Shown: positions 16,940-25,145, numbered from the stretch's first letter. The stretch is 64,000 nucleotides of DNA from Methylobacterium sp. 17Sr1-1 (GCF_003173775.1 NZ_CP029552.1:3520001-3584000), one strand, 5' to 3'. Program-made: numbers and translations. The notes: generated from the letters alone by a model not told the origin.

Positions 16940-17542
16940 TCAGACCCGCCCACCGCGATGCACCACGAAGCGCTTGCGGCGCTCCGGGCCCGGCTCGTCG
17001 TTGGCCGCCGGGGGCGGCGCCGCGAGGGGGGCGGGGGCGGCATTCGCTTCCGGGATGAGGATCCGCAGGGACACGGTGCGCAGGGCCACGATCGGGCGCA
17101 GGCCCAGCCAGGTCGGGATCACCGCCGGCGACAGCGCGCCGATCACCCGGGCCTGGGTCTTGCCGCGGTGGCGCAGGGGCAGCAGCAGCAATTCGAGGTC
17201 GATCGTCTCACCCGCCTCCGTCACCCCGACGAGGCCCACCACCACGCCGGTGGTGTCCTGGATCACCACCTCGACGAGTCGCCACGGATCGGCGGCCGGT
17301 GCCTCGCCCCACAGGCCCGCGAAGGAGAGGCCCCGCAGCTCGGCCCCGAACAGCGCGCAGAGCCGGGTGCCGGCGAGCCGCACCGTCGCGGCGTGCCGGG
17401 GGGCGTCGATCTCGAGGATCAGGCTGTCGGCCAGGACGTGACGGATCTCGCCGGGCTCGATCTCGCCCCGCTCCGGCGCGGCGCGGGCGCCGCGCAGGCC
17501 GTTCCAGTAGGCGTGGAGCATGCGGCTGGTCGGGTGCTTCAT
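16940..17542 (-). CDS. PAS_5-family PAS domain protein
   Basis: 200 residues from the ATG at 17542 (a GTG six codons upstream is possible). The region SRMLHAYWNGLRG through LCALFGAELRGLSFAGLW is characteristic of the PAS_5 group common in Hyphomicrobiales: a single PAS-like sensor domain without output domain. The C-terminus is a Pro/Ala linker followed by ERRKRFVVHRGGRV, a basic tail. The role of the family is not known; by analogy it senses a small ligand or partners with another protein. Upstream is a 17-bp hairpin. Confidence 0.85.
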   Translation of the reverse strand: MKHPTSRMLHAYWNGLRGARAAPERGEIEPGEIRHVLADSLILEIDAPRHAATVRLAGTRLCALFGAELRGLSFAGLWGEAPAADPWRLVEVVIQDTTGVVVGLVGVTEAGETIDLELLLLPLRHRGKTQARVIGALSPAVIPTWLGLRPIVALRTVSLRILIPEANAAPAPLAAPPPAANDEPGPERRKRFVVHRGGRV

Positions 17543-17586
17543 GGCGTCTCGGTCTGGCACGGTCGCGGGATCGGGCTGTCCTGGAG

Positions 17587-17625
17587 GCGCCGGCCGCCGT
17601 CCCCTTTCGGGACGGCGGCCGGCGC
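17587..17625. repeat. Perfect 17-bp hairpin upstream of the PAS_5 gene
   Basis: GCGCCGGCCGCCGTCCC, loop CTTTC, GGGACGGCGGCCGGCGC, located 45-83 bases upstream of the PAS_5 start. No T-tract on either side, so it may sit in the PAS_5 leader RNA or mark the end of a convergent transcript. Confidence 0.6.
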
Positions 17626-17682
17626 GACTGATTCGGTTCAGCAGACCGTATGCCGAACGGCCGAGCAGCGAAGCCGTAAGGT

Positions 17683-17927
17683 TTGATTAAGGTTACCAAG
17701 TCATAAATGTTGCGTTTCTCCCACACCTGCGCGATTGTCGTAGGCGACGGTGATTTCGGGCTGGCAGGGATGGAGAGCCCACCCTATGCCCGCCCGCATG
17801 CCAAGGGGTGAGGACCGGTCACGGTCCGCGTCGTCACGGTCCTGACGGCGTTTCGCGCGTGGCCGCAAAGCGGTCGCGCGCGGAGTCATCCTCTTTCGGG
17901 GAGAGCGGCGACGCTCTCCCTTTTTTT
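17683..17927 (+). ncRNA. Putative small RNA or attenuated leader ending in an intrinsic terminator
   Basis: A plus-strand terminator at 17899-17927 has no plus-strand gene before it for more than 1.1 kb (the nearest upstream gene is on the minus strand). An AT-rich stretch at 17683-17710 (TTGATT, then CATAAATG about 15 bases later) could be its promoter, giving a transcript of about 210 bases. It contains a possible 19-codon ORF starting at 17786 (MPARMPRGED...). It might be an independent sRNA or a regulatory leader of the rhomboid gene 112 bases further on. I could not match it to 6S, 4.5S or a known riboswitch. Confidence 0.35.
17899..17927 (+). terminator. Canonical intrinsic terminator
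   Basis: GGGAGAGCG, loop GCGA, CGCTCTCCC followed directly by seven T residues (17921-17927). It is a textbook plus-strand Rho-independent terminator, one of the few with a real T-tract in this window. The rhomboid gene begins 112 bases downstream. Confidence 0.85.
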
Positions 17928-18038
17928 GTCCGTGGGACCATGTTTTTTCAAACATGGCGTCCTCTTTTCGGGGGGGCGCCGGGCCCGCGGCGGCGGCCGC
18001 CCTTGCGGTCGGGCCATGGGCCCCGCAATGGTGCCGAG

Positions 18039-18857
18039 ATGGATGCCACCCCCGACCTCCCGCGACCGCCGCGCGTGCCGGTGTTCAACATGCCCGCCGT
18101 GGTCACCGCCTCGGTGGGGATCCTGGTGCTGATCCACGCCGTGCGGCAGGTGCTGCCCGACGTCTGGGACATCACCCTGCTCCTCGACCTCGCCCTGGTG
18201 CCGGCGCGCTGGACCCTCGCCCTCGACCCCGACCGGGCCACCGACGTGATCCGGGCCGCCGCCGCCTCGGGGGGCGGCGCCCTCGAGGTCGAGGCGCGCA
18301 AGGCCTTCGCGGCCTATCTCGTGGCCGATCCGGGCAGCATGCCCTGGACCTTCGTCACCTACGCGCTCCTGCACGGCTCCTGGGCCCACGTGCTGCTCAA
18401 CAGCGTCTGGCTCGCGGCCTTCGGCACGCCGGTGGCGCGGCGCTGCGGCGCTTGGCGCTACGGCCTGATCGCCCTGGTCTCGACCGCCGCCGGCGGCTTC
18501 CTCCATGTCCTCATCGACCCCCTGAGCACCGTGCCGCTGATCGGCGCCTCGGCGGGCGTATCGGGGTTGATGGCGGCGGCGGTGCGCTTCGCCTTCCAGC
18601 CGGTCGAGGCGGCCGGCGCCGGCGCCGTGCCGTGGCAGCGCCCGGTGCCGACGCGGCTGCAGACGATTCCCGAGCTCCTGCGCAACCGCTCGGCGGTGGT
18701 GTTCCTGGCGATCTGGTTCGTCACCAACCTGCTGTTCGGCCTCGCCGCCCTGCCGCTGGGCCTGAGCGACTCCGCGGTCGCCTGGGACGCGCATCTCGGC
18801 GGGTTCGTCGTCGGGTTCCTCCTGCTGCCCCTGGTCGATCGGCTCGGGCGACGCTGA
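18039..18857 (+). CDS. Rhomboid-family intramembrane serine protease
   Basis: 272 residues from ATG at 18039. Rhomboid landmarks: H112 and H117 with N121 in LLHGSWAHVLLN, the catalytic serine S171 in GASAGVSG, and the catalytic histidine H252 in WDAHLGGFVVG, within a bundle of about six to seven membrane helices. It should cut transmembrane substrates within the inner membrane; substrate unknown. The longer open frame upstream crosses the terminator and was not used. A repeat element and the CBS gene follow. Confidence 0.92.
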   Translation: MDATPDLPRPPRVPVFNMPAVVTASVGILVLIHAVRQVLPDVWDITLLLDLALVPARWTLALDPDRATDVIRAAAASGGGALEVEARKAFAAYLVADPGSMPWTFVTYALLHGSWAHVLLNSVWLAAFGTPVARRCGAWRYGLIALVSTAAGGFLHVLIDPLSTVPLIGASAGVSGLMAAAVRFAFQPVEAAGAGAVPWQRPVPTRLQTIPELLRNRSAVVFLAIWFVTNLLFGLAALPLGLSDSAVAWDAHLGGFVVGFLLLPLVDRLGRR

Positions 18858-19003
18858 GGCAGGCGGGAGGTTGTGGCGGGTCATCAATTCCCCGCGAAGA
18901 TTGTTTCTCTTCGACCTCCGGGGTGCTTGCCTCGACCGGCGCGCGGTCACACACTCCCCCTCCGAACGAGCGCCCCGCCCGGAACGCCACGAGGCCGGCG
19001 GGG

Positions 19004-19107
19004 CCTGGAGCACGGCACGGTCGCGCTACGACCGTCCAGTGCTCCAGGTCGTTGATTGTGCTGCATTTTCTTCGACGAACCGGTACGCGCTTCGTCGGAA
19101 AATGCTC
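19004..19107 (-). repeat. Interspersed hairpin repeat, family B copy 1 (inverted)
   Basis: Contains the inverted repeat CTGGAGCAC...GTGCTCCAG (about 19005-19047) and CGACGAAC...TTCGTCG (about 19073-19097). Its reverse complement aligns over its whole length with 24966-25069. It lies just upstream of the CBS gene start, with copy 2 just downstream of that gene in the opposite orientation. Confidence 0.82.
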
Positions 19108-19123
19108 TACCAGGGAGGTGTTG

Positions 19124-19555
19124 ATGACCGTTGCGCGCATCCTGTCGCAGAAGGGCCGCACCGTGGTGACCGTGCAGCCCCACCGCACGCTGGCGGAGGC
19201 GGCGGCGCTCCTGACCGAGAAGGGCATCGGCGCCCTGGTGGTGAGCGATGCCGGCCAAAGCGTCCTCGGCATGCTCTCGGAGCGCGACATCATCCGGGCG
19301 GTGGTCCGCGGCGGCGGCGCGGCGCTCGAGGCGCCGGTCTCCCGGCACATGACCGCCAAGGTGGTGTGCTGCACCCGCGCCACCGCCATCGACGAGGTGA
19401 TGGAGCTGATGACCGACGGGCGCTTCCGCCACGTCCCGGTGGTCGAGGACGGCCGCCTGGCCGGCCTCGTGTCGATCGGCGACGTGGTCAAGCACCGCAT
19501 CGAGTCGGTCGAGGCCGAGCACCGGGCCCTGCGCGAGTACATCGCGACGGCCTGA
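19124..19555 (+). CDS. Tandem CBS-domain protein
   Basis: 143 residues from ATG at 19124 with GGGAGG 7 bases upstream. Two CBS motifs fill the chain: residues about 15-65 (GIGALVVSD...GMLSERDIIRAV) and 75-130 (MTDGRFRHVPVVEDGRLAGLVSIGDVVKHRI). Such stand-alone CBS pairs dimerise and bind adenosine nucleotides; the regulated partner is not evident from neighbours. The gene is flanked by inverted copies of repeat family B, about 16 bases before the start and 30 bases after the stop. Confidence 0.9.
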   Translation: MTVARILSQKGRTVVTVQPHRTLAEAAALLTEKGIGALVVSDAGQSVLGMLSERDIIRAVVRGGGAALEAPVSRHMTAKVVCCTRATAIDEVMELMTDGRFRHVPVVEDGRLAGLVSIGDVVKHRIESVEAEHRALREYIATA

Positions 19556-19584
19556 CGGCTTCGGCGACGTCCGGGGCATCCTCC

Positions 19585-19675
19585 GACCGGGCGGATGCCG
19601 GTTCGTCCAGCGATGCGGCGAAATCGAAGGCCTGGAGCGCCTGTCGATCGCGTTGCGATTGAAGGGTGCTCCAGC
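19585..19675 (+). repeat. Interspersed hairpin repeat, family B copy 2
   Basis: Shares GCCGGTTCGTC, GGCCTGGAGCGC, GATCGCGTTGCGATT and GGGTGCTCCAGC-type blocks with copies 1 and 3 in the same order and near-identical spacing. It is the most diverged copy. Ends 16 bases before the stop of the convergent patatin gene. Confidence 0.7.
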
Positions 19676-19690
19676 GCCGCCGAAGGTCGA

Positions 19691-20767
19691 TCACACCGGC
19701 GTCACCGCCGCGGCGATCATCTCGTGGATCTCCGGCAGCATCCGCCGGGTCGCCTGGCGGCCGAGCTCGATGCATTCCTCGGCGCGGTGGAACTCGAACA
19801 GGCCCATCTGGGCGAGCTTCGGGTTGATCATCACGTCGGGCGGGTCGCCAGCCAGCCGCGAGCGCGAGATCCGGTCCTGCGTGATGTTGAAGGCATCCAC
19901 CATCACGCTGGCGATGCCGCTCGGCGCGCCGGCCTCCGGCCGGGGCTTCGGCTTCTGGCGCCGGCCGCCGATCAGTGGCCAGCGCCGCGGCTCGTCCGGC
20001 AGCGCCGCGGCCTCGGCGGCGGCCTCCATCACCGCGTCGGCGGCTTCCGCCCCGTGCGACTGGATCACCGTGCCGCGCACCCGCATGTCGCCGTTGAGGT
20101 TGACGCACAGGACCACGTCGGCGCCGAGCGCGCGGGCCGCCGTCACCGGCACCGGATTGACCAGCGCCCCGTCCATCAGCCAGCGCCCGGCGATCTTCAC
20201 CGGATCGAAGATGCCCGGCAGCGCGTAGGACGCGCGCACCGCCTCGACGAGACCGCCGCGGGTGAGCCAGATCTCGTGGCCGCTGCCGAGCTCGGTCGCC
20301 ACCGCCGCGAAGGTCAGCGGCAGGTCCTCGATGCGGGAGGAGCCGAGGTCGCGCTCGAGCAGCCGCCGCAGGCGCTCGCCGGCGATCAGCCCAGAGCCGC
20401 TGATGTGGAAATCGAGCAGGCCCATCACCCGGCGCTTGGTCAGCGAGAGGGCGAAGTCGCGCAGTTCCGAGAGCTTGCCGGCGGCGTGGCAGGCGCCCAC
20501 CGCCGCCCCGATCGAGCAGCCCGCCACCACGTCGATGGTGATGCCGGCCTCCCGCAGGACCTCGATCGCCCCGATATGCGACCAGCCCCGGGCGGCCCCG
20601 CCGCCGAGCGCCAGCCCGACCTTCGCCCGGCGGGGCGGCTTGAGCTCGGGAGGCTTGTGCTCGGGGGGCCTCGACCTGGAATCGGGCACACCCGCGGCAC
20701 CCAGCACGCCGTCCGCTGAGCGCCGTACCGGCGCGCCGGAGAAGAGTGCGATGCCGTCCCACATCAT
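19691..20767 (-). CDS. Patatin-like phospholipase (RssA/NTE type)
   Basis: 358 residues from tandem ATGs at 20767. After a Pro-rich N-terminus of about 48 residues come the oxyanion-hole GGGAARG (55-61), nucleophile elbow GCSIG with S85, and the dyad aspartate D199 in DGALVNP. All catalytic elements of bacterial patatin-like lipid acyl hydrolases are present. No signal peptide, so cytosolic or membrane-peripheral. Probably hydrolyses phospholipid or lysophospholipid acyl chains; physiological role not indicated by neighbours. Confidence 0.92.
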   Translation of the reverse strand: MMWDGIALFSGAPVRRSADGVLGAAGVPDSRSRPPEHKPPELKPPRRAKVGLALGGGAARGWSHIGAIEVLREAGITIDVVAGCSIGAAVGACHAAGKLSELRDFALSLTKRRVMGLLDFHISGSGLIAGERLRRLLERDLGSSRIEDLPLTFAAVATELGSGHEIWLTRGGLVEAVRASYALPGIFDPVKIAGRWLMDGALVNPVPVTAARALGADVVLCVNLNGDMRVRGTVIQSHGAEAADAVMEAAAEAAALPDEPRRWPLIGGRRQKPKPRPEAGAPSGIASVMVDAFNITQDRISRSRLAGDPPDVMINPKLAQMGLFEFHRAEECIELGRQATRRMLPEIHEMIAAAVTPV

Positions 20768-20954
20768 GGCGCCTGACCTCTGCCGGGCCTGTCCCGGATT
20801 CCAGTGTGGCCTGGATCCATCAAGCGTTCGTCAACGGCGAAGGTTTCATCACCGTTTAGGGAAGACGACGGAGCCCGGCCCGGCACGCGGCCTTGCGGCG
20901 GCGTGCGCGCCCGTGCCACATCGCTGCCAGAGGTCGGGGACACCGCCGAAAGAC

Positions 20955-21851
20955 ATGACGAGATCCGGCCGCATCGCCCGTAGCGCCCTCCTCGCCGCCG
21001 CGCTGGCGCAGCCCGCCGCGGCCGGGGAGGAGAGCGACATCGACACCGAGAACCTGTTCGGCTTCACCGAAGGGTCGACCACCGGCCGCAAGGGCGAACA
21101 GGAGGTCCTGCTCGACACCGTCGGCCGGGCCGGCAAGCGGCGGGGCGACGCGGGGCCGGGACGCTACGCCGTCGCGAACACCAAGCTCAGCTACCAGTTC
21201 GACCCGACCGAGTCGTTCAGCGTCGAGTTCGGCCTGTTCGGCGATGCCCGCCGGGTGCGCAACGCCGCCGACCTGCCGGACAAGGACAACGGCAGCTTCG
21301 ACGGGGTCGGGATCGAGCTGAAGTACCAGTTCCTCAAGGGCAGCGACGCGCAGCCCCTCGGCCTCGCGATCGAGCTGCGCCCGCGCTTCGCCCGGGTGCT
21401 GGCGGTGGAGGGGAGGGGCGCCGACATCTTCGACATGGAGAGCGTGGTTCAGCTCGATCTGAGGCTGGTGCCCGACAAGGTCTGGTACGGCATGAACCTG
21501 AGCGTCGAGCCGACCGTCGGCACCTTGCGGGGATCGCGCGAGACCGACCGCTCCTCGACCTTCCTGTGGTCGAACGCGCTCGCGTTCCGGCTCGATGGCG
21601 ACACCTTCCTCGGCCCGGAAGTCCGCTACCTGCGGGCCTATGACGGCGCCTTCCTCAACCGCGTCGAGGGACGGGCGCTGACGCTCGGCCCGCTGCTCTA
21701 CCGGCGGCTGTCGGACAAGGCCTTCGTGACGCTGGCCTATGCGGGCCAGGTCGCCGGCCGCGACCGCACCGAGGGCCAGACCCGCCGCCCCCTCGACCTC
21801 AGCCACTTCGAGCGCCACGCGGTGCGGGTGAAGCTGGGGGTGGAGTTCTAG
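20955..21851 (+). CDS. Predicted outer-membrane beta-barrel protein
   Basis: 298 residues from ATG at 20955 with a short signal peptide (MTRSGRIARSALLAAALAQP, cleavage after AAA/AG). The rest alternates hydrophobic and polar residues in strand-length blocks (for example FSVEFGLFGDAR, GIELKYQFLKG, GLAIELRPRFARVL, FVTLAYAGQVAGRDR) and ends VRVKLGVEF, an aromatic C-terminus typical of Bam-inserted barrels. No porin family could be assigned. Divergent from the patatin gene across 187 bases. Confidence 0.7.
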   Translation: MTRSGRIARSALLAAALAQPAAAGEESDIDTENLFGFTEGSTTGRKGEQEVLLDTVGRAGKRRGDAGPGRYAVANTKLSYQFDPTESFSVEFGLFGDARRVRNAADLPDKDNGSFDGVGIELKYQFLKGSDAQPLGLAIELRPRFARVLAVEGRGADIFDMESVVQLDLRLVPDKVWYGMNLSVEPTVGTLRGSRETDRSSTFLWSNALAFRLDGDTFLGPEVRYLRAYDGAFLNRVEGRALTLGPLLYRRLSDKAFVTLAYAGQVAGRDRTEGQTRRPLDLSHFERHAVRVKLGVEF

Positions 21852-21922
21852 GGCGCCATCCGGCCGCGGTGCTGCACCGTACGGGACCGGGGCGTGGAGC
21901 CGGCAGGATTCTCCCTTCCACG

Positions 21923-21953
21923 CGCGACCTCAGGATGAGGTCGCGGATGGGAT
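21923..21953. repeat. Interspersed hairpin repeat, family C copy 1
   Basis: CGCGACCTCA, loop GGA, TGAGGTCGCG (21923-21945) followed by GATGGGAT. The same core (GACCTCA-GGA-TGAGGTC with a trailing GGGATG) recurs at 49893-49931. It lies 70 bases after the outer-membrane gene stop, between convergent genes, so it may act as a terminator. Confidence 0.72.
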
Positions 21954-22082
21954 GGGCCGCGGGCGCAAGCAGACCAGCGAGCAGACCAAGCCGTCATGTG
22001 CCGTGGCGCTGCCATCGGATGGTGCTCCCGGGTGTCGAATCGTGCCGCATGACGGCCCCCGACGGTCGTCAGGGAGCCGCGA

Positions 22083-23096
22083 TCAGTCGTCCTCGTCGCC
22101 CGAGGGCTCGGGCGAGGGCCACTTGAGGAGGACCGCCTTGCGGATCGTCTCGGCGTAGCGGCGGTACTCGGCGGCGCGGTCCTCGTACAACGCGGCGACG
22201 GCGGAGCGCCCGGTGTCGCGCGCGTCCCGCCCCATGCGCCGGACGAGCTCCGCCCGCTCCTCGACGATGCGCAGGGCCACCCGCATCGCCTCGTCGACGG
22301 CGGTCTCCTGCTCCTTGGCGACGGCCTCGGCCGAGAAGGCGTGGCCGACCTGGCAGCGGAACCGCAGGGGCTTGGCGCCCCGCATCTGTGAGAGGACGCC
22401 GCCGCATTGTGGGCAGGTGATCGGCGTGGGATCGGCGAGGCGGCGCAGCACGTCGCTGTCGATGCGCTCGCCCGCCGCGATGTCGACCTCGAGGCGGAGT
22501 TCCGGCGAGATCGGCAGGCGCGGCCCGGCGGGATCGCGCACCAGCTCCGACAGGACGTCGCCGATGCGGGCGGCCGGCAGCGTGAGGTCGACCTCCAGCG
22601 CCGCGAGGGCGCTGCGCGGCATCTCGTCGGCCAGGGCCTCGGCGGGATCCTGCACCAGCGTGAGCCCGCCGCAACGCTTGATCGCCTCCAGGCCCGAGGC
22701 GCCGTCGTTCAGGAGGCCGCTCAGCAGGATTCCGATGACGCGGGGGCCGTAGGCCGCGGCGGCCGAGCGAAAAAGCGGATCGATCGAGGGCCGCGCCATG
22801 TTCTCGCGCGGGCCGCGTCCGAGCCGGATCCCCGTCTCCGTCAGGATGAGGTGGTGGTCCGGCACGCCGAGCGTGATGGTGCCGGGCCGGATCGCCATGC
22901 CGTCGGCCGCCGCCCGGACCGGCAGGCGGCCCGCCGCGGCGGTCACGGTCGCGAGCAGGCCGAGGCTGCGGGCGGGGACGTGCAGAACGATGAACAGGGC
23001 TGCGGGGAATTCCGCCGGCAGGGCGCCGAGGATCGTCTTCAAGGGGGCGGTCGCCCCCGACGAACCGCCGATGACGACGATGTCCCGATTGTCCAT
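22083..23096 (-). CDS. Stand-alone CheB-type methylesterase with C-terminal zinc ribbon
   Basis: 337 residues from ATG at 23096. The CheB catalytic domain fills residues 5-185: GGSSGA with the serine nucleophile at 12-13, H39 in VLHVPARS, and D131 in LLNDGASG. There is no N-terminal receiver domain. After a linker, C228 and C231 (CPQCGG) with C248 and H252 (CQVGH) form a likely zinc ribbon, then a helical charged tail. Proteins of this build exist in alphaproteobacteria away from che clusters. It may demethylate or deamidate receptors, but the missing receiver means different control. No chemoreceptor gene is adjacent (nearest at 42946). Confidence 0.88.
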   Translation of the reverse strand: MDNRDIVVIGGSSGATAPLKTILGALPAEFPAALFIVLHVPARSLGLLATVTAAAGRLPVRAAADGMAIRPGTITLGVPDHHLILTETGIRLGRGPRENMARPSIDPLFRSAAAAYGPRVIGILLSGLLNDGASGLEAIKRCGGLTLVQDPAEALADEMPRSALAALEVDLTLPAARIGDVLSELVRDPAGPRLPISPELRLEVDIAAGERIDSDVLRRLADPTPITCPQCGGVLSQMRGAKPLRFRCQVGHAFSAEAVAKEQETAVDEAMRVALRIVEERAELVRRMGRDARDTGRSAVAALYEDRAAEYRRYAETIRKAVLLKWPSPEPSGDEDD

Positions 23097-23255
23097 GCGC
23101 GAATCCTCCGGTGTGTCGCATCGGCCAACGCCCGAGAACTGCACGAAGGGCACCGGCTCGTCGTGCCCTGGAGCGGCGGGCGCGCGGGCCTTAGGTGGAG
23201 GCGGGGCATACCGGCCGTGGGCGCCGGTCGCGGCCGGCAGGGGGGCAGGGACGCG

Positions 23256-23714
23256 ATGTCAGCAGCATCGGATACCGACATCGTCCGGATATCGGCCGCC
23301 TCGATCCTCGGCGAGGCCGCCATGGCGCTCCGGCACGCCGTCTTCGTCGTCGAGCAGGGCGTGCCGGCCGACGAGGAGATCGACGCGGACGATCCGGTCG
23401 CCACCCACTTCGTCGCCCTCGTCGAGGGGGAGGTCGTCGGGACGCTGCGGGTCGTCTTCAAGCCCGAACATGCCGAGATTCCCGAATGTGCCAAGATCGG
23501 CCGCGTCGCCGTGCGCCGCGACCGGCGCGGATCGGGCATCGCCCGGCGGATGATGCTCCACGCGATGGCGCATTGCCGGGAGATCGGCGTCGACCGCTTC
23601 GTCCTCGCGGCCCAGACCGACAAGCTCGGCTTCTACGAGACACTCGGCTTCGTCGCCTTCGGCCCGGACTTCATGGATGGCGGGATCCCGCACCGGGCGA
23701 TGAGGATGGACTGA
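23256..23714 (+). CDS. GNAT-family N-acetyltransferase
   Basis: 152 residues from ATG at 23256 with a GGGGGCAGGG purine tract upstream. N-terminal ALRHAVFVVEQGVPADEEID resembles ElaA/YjcF-type GNATs, and IGRVAVRRDRRGSGIARRMM contains the acetyl-CoA pyrophosphate loop (R-x-x-G-x-G/A-like). Motif B follows with LAAQTDKLGFYETLGF. Acetylates an unknown small molecule or amine. Divergent from the CheB gene across 159 bases. Confidence 0.88.
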   Translation: MSAASDTDIVRISAASILGEAAMALRHAVFVVEQGVPADEEIDADDPVATHFVALVEGEVVGTLRVVFKPEHAEIPECAKIGRVAVRRDRRGSGIARRMMLHAMAHCREIGVDRFVLAAQTDKLGFYETLGFVAFGPDFMDGGIPHRAMRMD

Positions 23715-23872
23715 TCCGCGTCGGCTCGTCCCGTCGGCATCGACCCGCCGCCGACCTGGCCGGGATCCGCCGCCACTTGAAACACCGGGCCCCGCGACCG
23801 ACCTAGTCGGCGAACGGTCGCGCCCCGAACCCGGACGCGACCCCGTTGCCCGCGCAGGTGCAAGCCAGCCCC

Positions 23873-24334
23873 ATGACCCCCGACCGGTCGATCGTGCGCC
23901 TGATGGCGGTGGTGATCCTCGCGATCCTCGCCCATCTCGCGCCGTCCGCCGTCCAGGCGCATGAGGGGCACGAGCGCGGGGGGCACGCGCATCACGTCCC
24001 GGCAGCCGCGACGCAGGTGCGGCCCGTCCCGGCAAATGCGGTTGCGGCGACCGCTCCTGCGCGCCCGATCGTTCCGGCCGAGGCCCCGGCCTGGTCGAAG
24101 CCCGTGCTCCGGGTCGCCGCCGTCGCACCGGTCGGGGACGAGCAGTGCTGCCCCGGCCCCTGCCGGGTCCGCTGCTGCGGAACGATGGCCTGTTGCGCCG
24201 CCGGCATCCTGTCCGGCGCACCCGGTCTGGCGCCGCTCTCGTTCCAGGCCGCCAGATTGCGCCCGCGCGACGTTCCCGCCCGCGCCGGCACCGGGCCCGA
24301 GACCCCGCCCAGGCCCCCCCGAACCCGCGCGTGA
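23873..24334 (+). CDS. Secreted His/Cys-rich protein, likely metal-binding
   Basis: 153 residues from ATG at 23873; an upstream TTG in frame is less likely. Signal peptide at 1-29 (cleavage after VQA). The mature N-terminus is His-rich (HEGHERGGHAHH), and residues 92-108 (CCPGPCRVRCCGTMACC) hold seven cysteines in 17 residues. The C-terminus is Pro/Arg-rich. No named domain recognised. The composition and the neighbouring DUF305 and glutaredoxin-MauE genes suggest a periplasmic metal-binding role, perhaps copper; this is inference. Confidence 0.62.
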   Translation: MTPDRSIVRLMAVVILAILAHLAPSAVQAHEGHERGGHAHHVPAAATQVRPVPANAVAATAPARPIVPAEAPAWSKPVLRVAAVAPVGDEQCCPGPCRVRCCGTMACCAAGILSGAPGLAPLSFQAARLRPRDVPARAGTGPETPPRPPRTRA

Positions 24335-24561
24335 GATGAAGCGCGCCTGAAGGCGCGCGACGCCCGGATTGCGTCCGCCGCAACGGCGCGTCCCGGGCCC
24401 GAGGCGCGGGACATCCCGCTCACCCGATCCTGTCCGCCCGCCGTCCCCCGTGGGCCTGGCCGCCCTGCGCGGCGGGGTCCGCCGCCGGCCGGTCGCCGTC
24501 CGTCTCGCGGATCATCCCGGGCGGCCCGCTCGATCGATTCTGCTTCCAGAGAGAACCACCC

Positions 24562-24966
24562 ATGACCGACTCTCGCACCTTCGCCGCCATCCTCCTCCTG
24601 TCGGCCGGCCTCGCCGGTCCCGCCCTCGCGCAGAGCCCGCACGATCACGGCGGCATGTCCGGCGGCATGTCCGGCCACGGGACGGGCGCGGCGAAGCCGG
24701 ACTCGAACGACGATGCCGCCACCCGGGACTTCAAGGCCGCCGACCGGGCGATGATGACGGATATGGACGTCCCCTATACCGGCGACCCGGACGTCGACTT
24801 CCGCACCCACATGATCCCGCACCACAGAGGAGCGGTCGCCATGGCGAAGGTCGCGCTGGCCCATGCCAGGGATCCCGAGACCCGGGCGATGGCGCAGACG
24901 ATCATCGACGATCAGGAGACGGAGATCGCCGCCATGGCGGCGTGGCTGAAGCGGCGCGGCCGGTAG
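24562..24966 (+). CDS. DUF305 (CopM-type) periplasmic protein
   Basis: 134 residues. Signal peptide 1-23 (cleavage ALA|QS), then a short Met/His/Gly-rich stretch (HDHGGMSGGMSGHGTG, 27-42) and the DUF305 domain with its hallmark HMIPHHRGAV (H83, M84, H87, H88). DUF305 proteins are ferritin-like four-helix periplasmic proteins, several associated with copper binding or resistance. It lies between a Cys/His-rich secreted protein and a glutaredoxin-like membrane protein on the same strand. The stop codon abuts a family B repeat copy. Confidence 0.9.
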   Translation: MTDSRTFAAILLLSAGLAGPALAQSPHDHGGMSGGMSGHGTGAAKPDSNDDAATRDFKAADRAMMTDMDVPYTGDPDVDFRTHMIPHHRGAVAMAKVALAHARDPETRAMAQTIIDDQETEIAAMAAWLKRRGR

Positions 24967-25069
24967 AGCGTTTCCCGACGAAGAGGATACCGGTTCGTCG
25001 TAGAAAATTCCGCAAAATCAATGACCTGGAGCGTTTCGCGATCGCCGTGCGACCGTGAGGCGCTCCAGC
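24966..25069 (+). repeat. Interspersed hairpin repeat, family B copy 3
   Basis: Begins at the last base of the DUF305 stop. CGACGAAG...TTCGTCG forms one inverted repeat (24978-25000) and CTGGAGCG...CGCTCCAG the second (25026-25068). It aligns full length with the reverse complement of 19004-19107. The two copies even share a readable pseudo-peptide (FPTKR.PVRRRK). Confidence 0.85.
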
Positions 25070-25145
25070 CGCTGCGCGGGCCGGAGATCCCGCCGAAGCC
25101 GTCCCGGTCCGCTTCCCGCGAGACCGATCGCGTCAGGAGACCGAC

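Noticed and set aside
17683..17927. 6S RNA or SRP RNA identity for the terminator-linked transcript
   Set aside because: No GGAAGCAGCC-type SRP loop and no clear 6S central bubble visible.
17701..17955. 84-codon minus-strand ORF over the putative small RNA
   Set aside because: No ribosome-binding site, very basic composition and overlap with the terminator; looks like a shadow frame.
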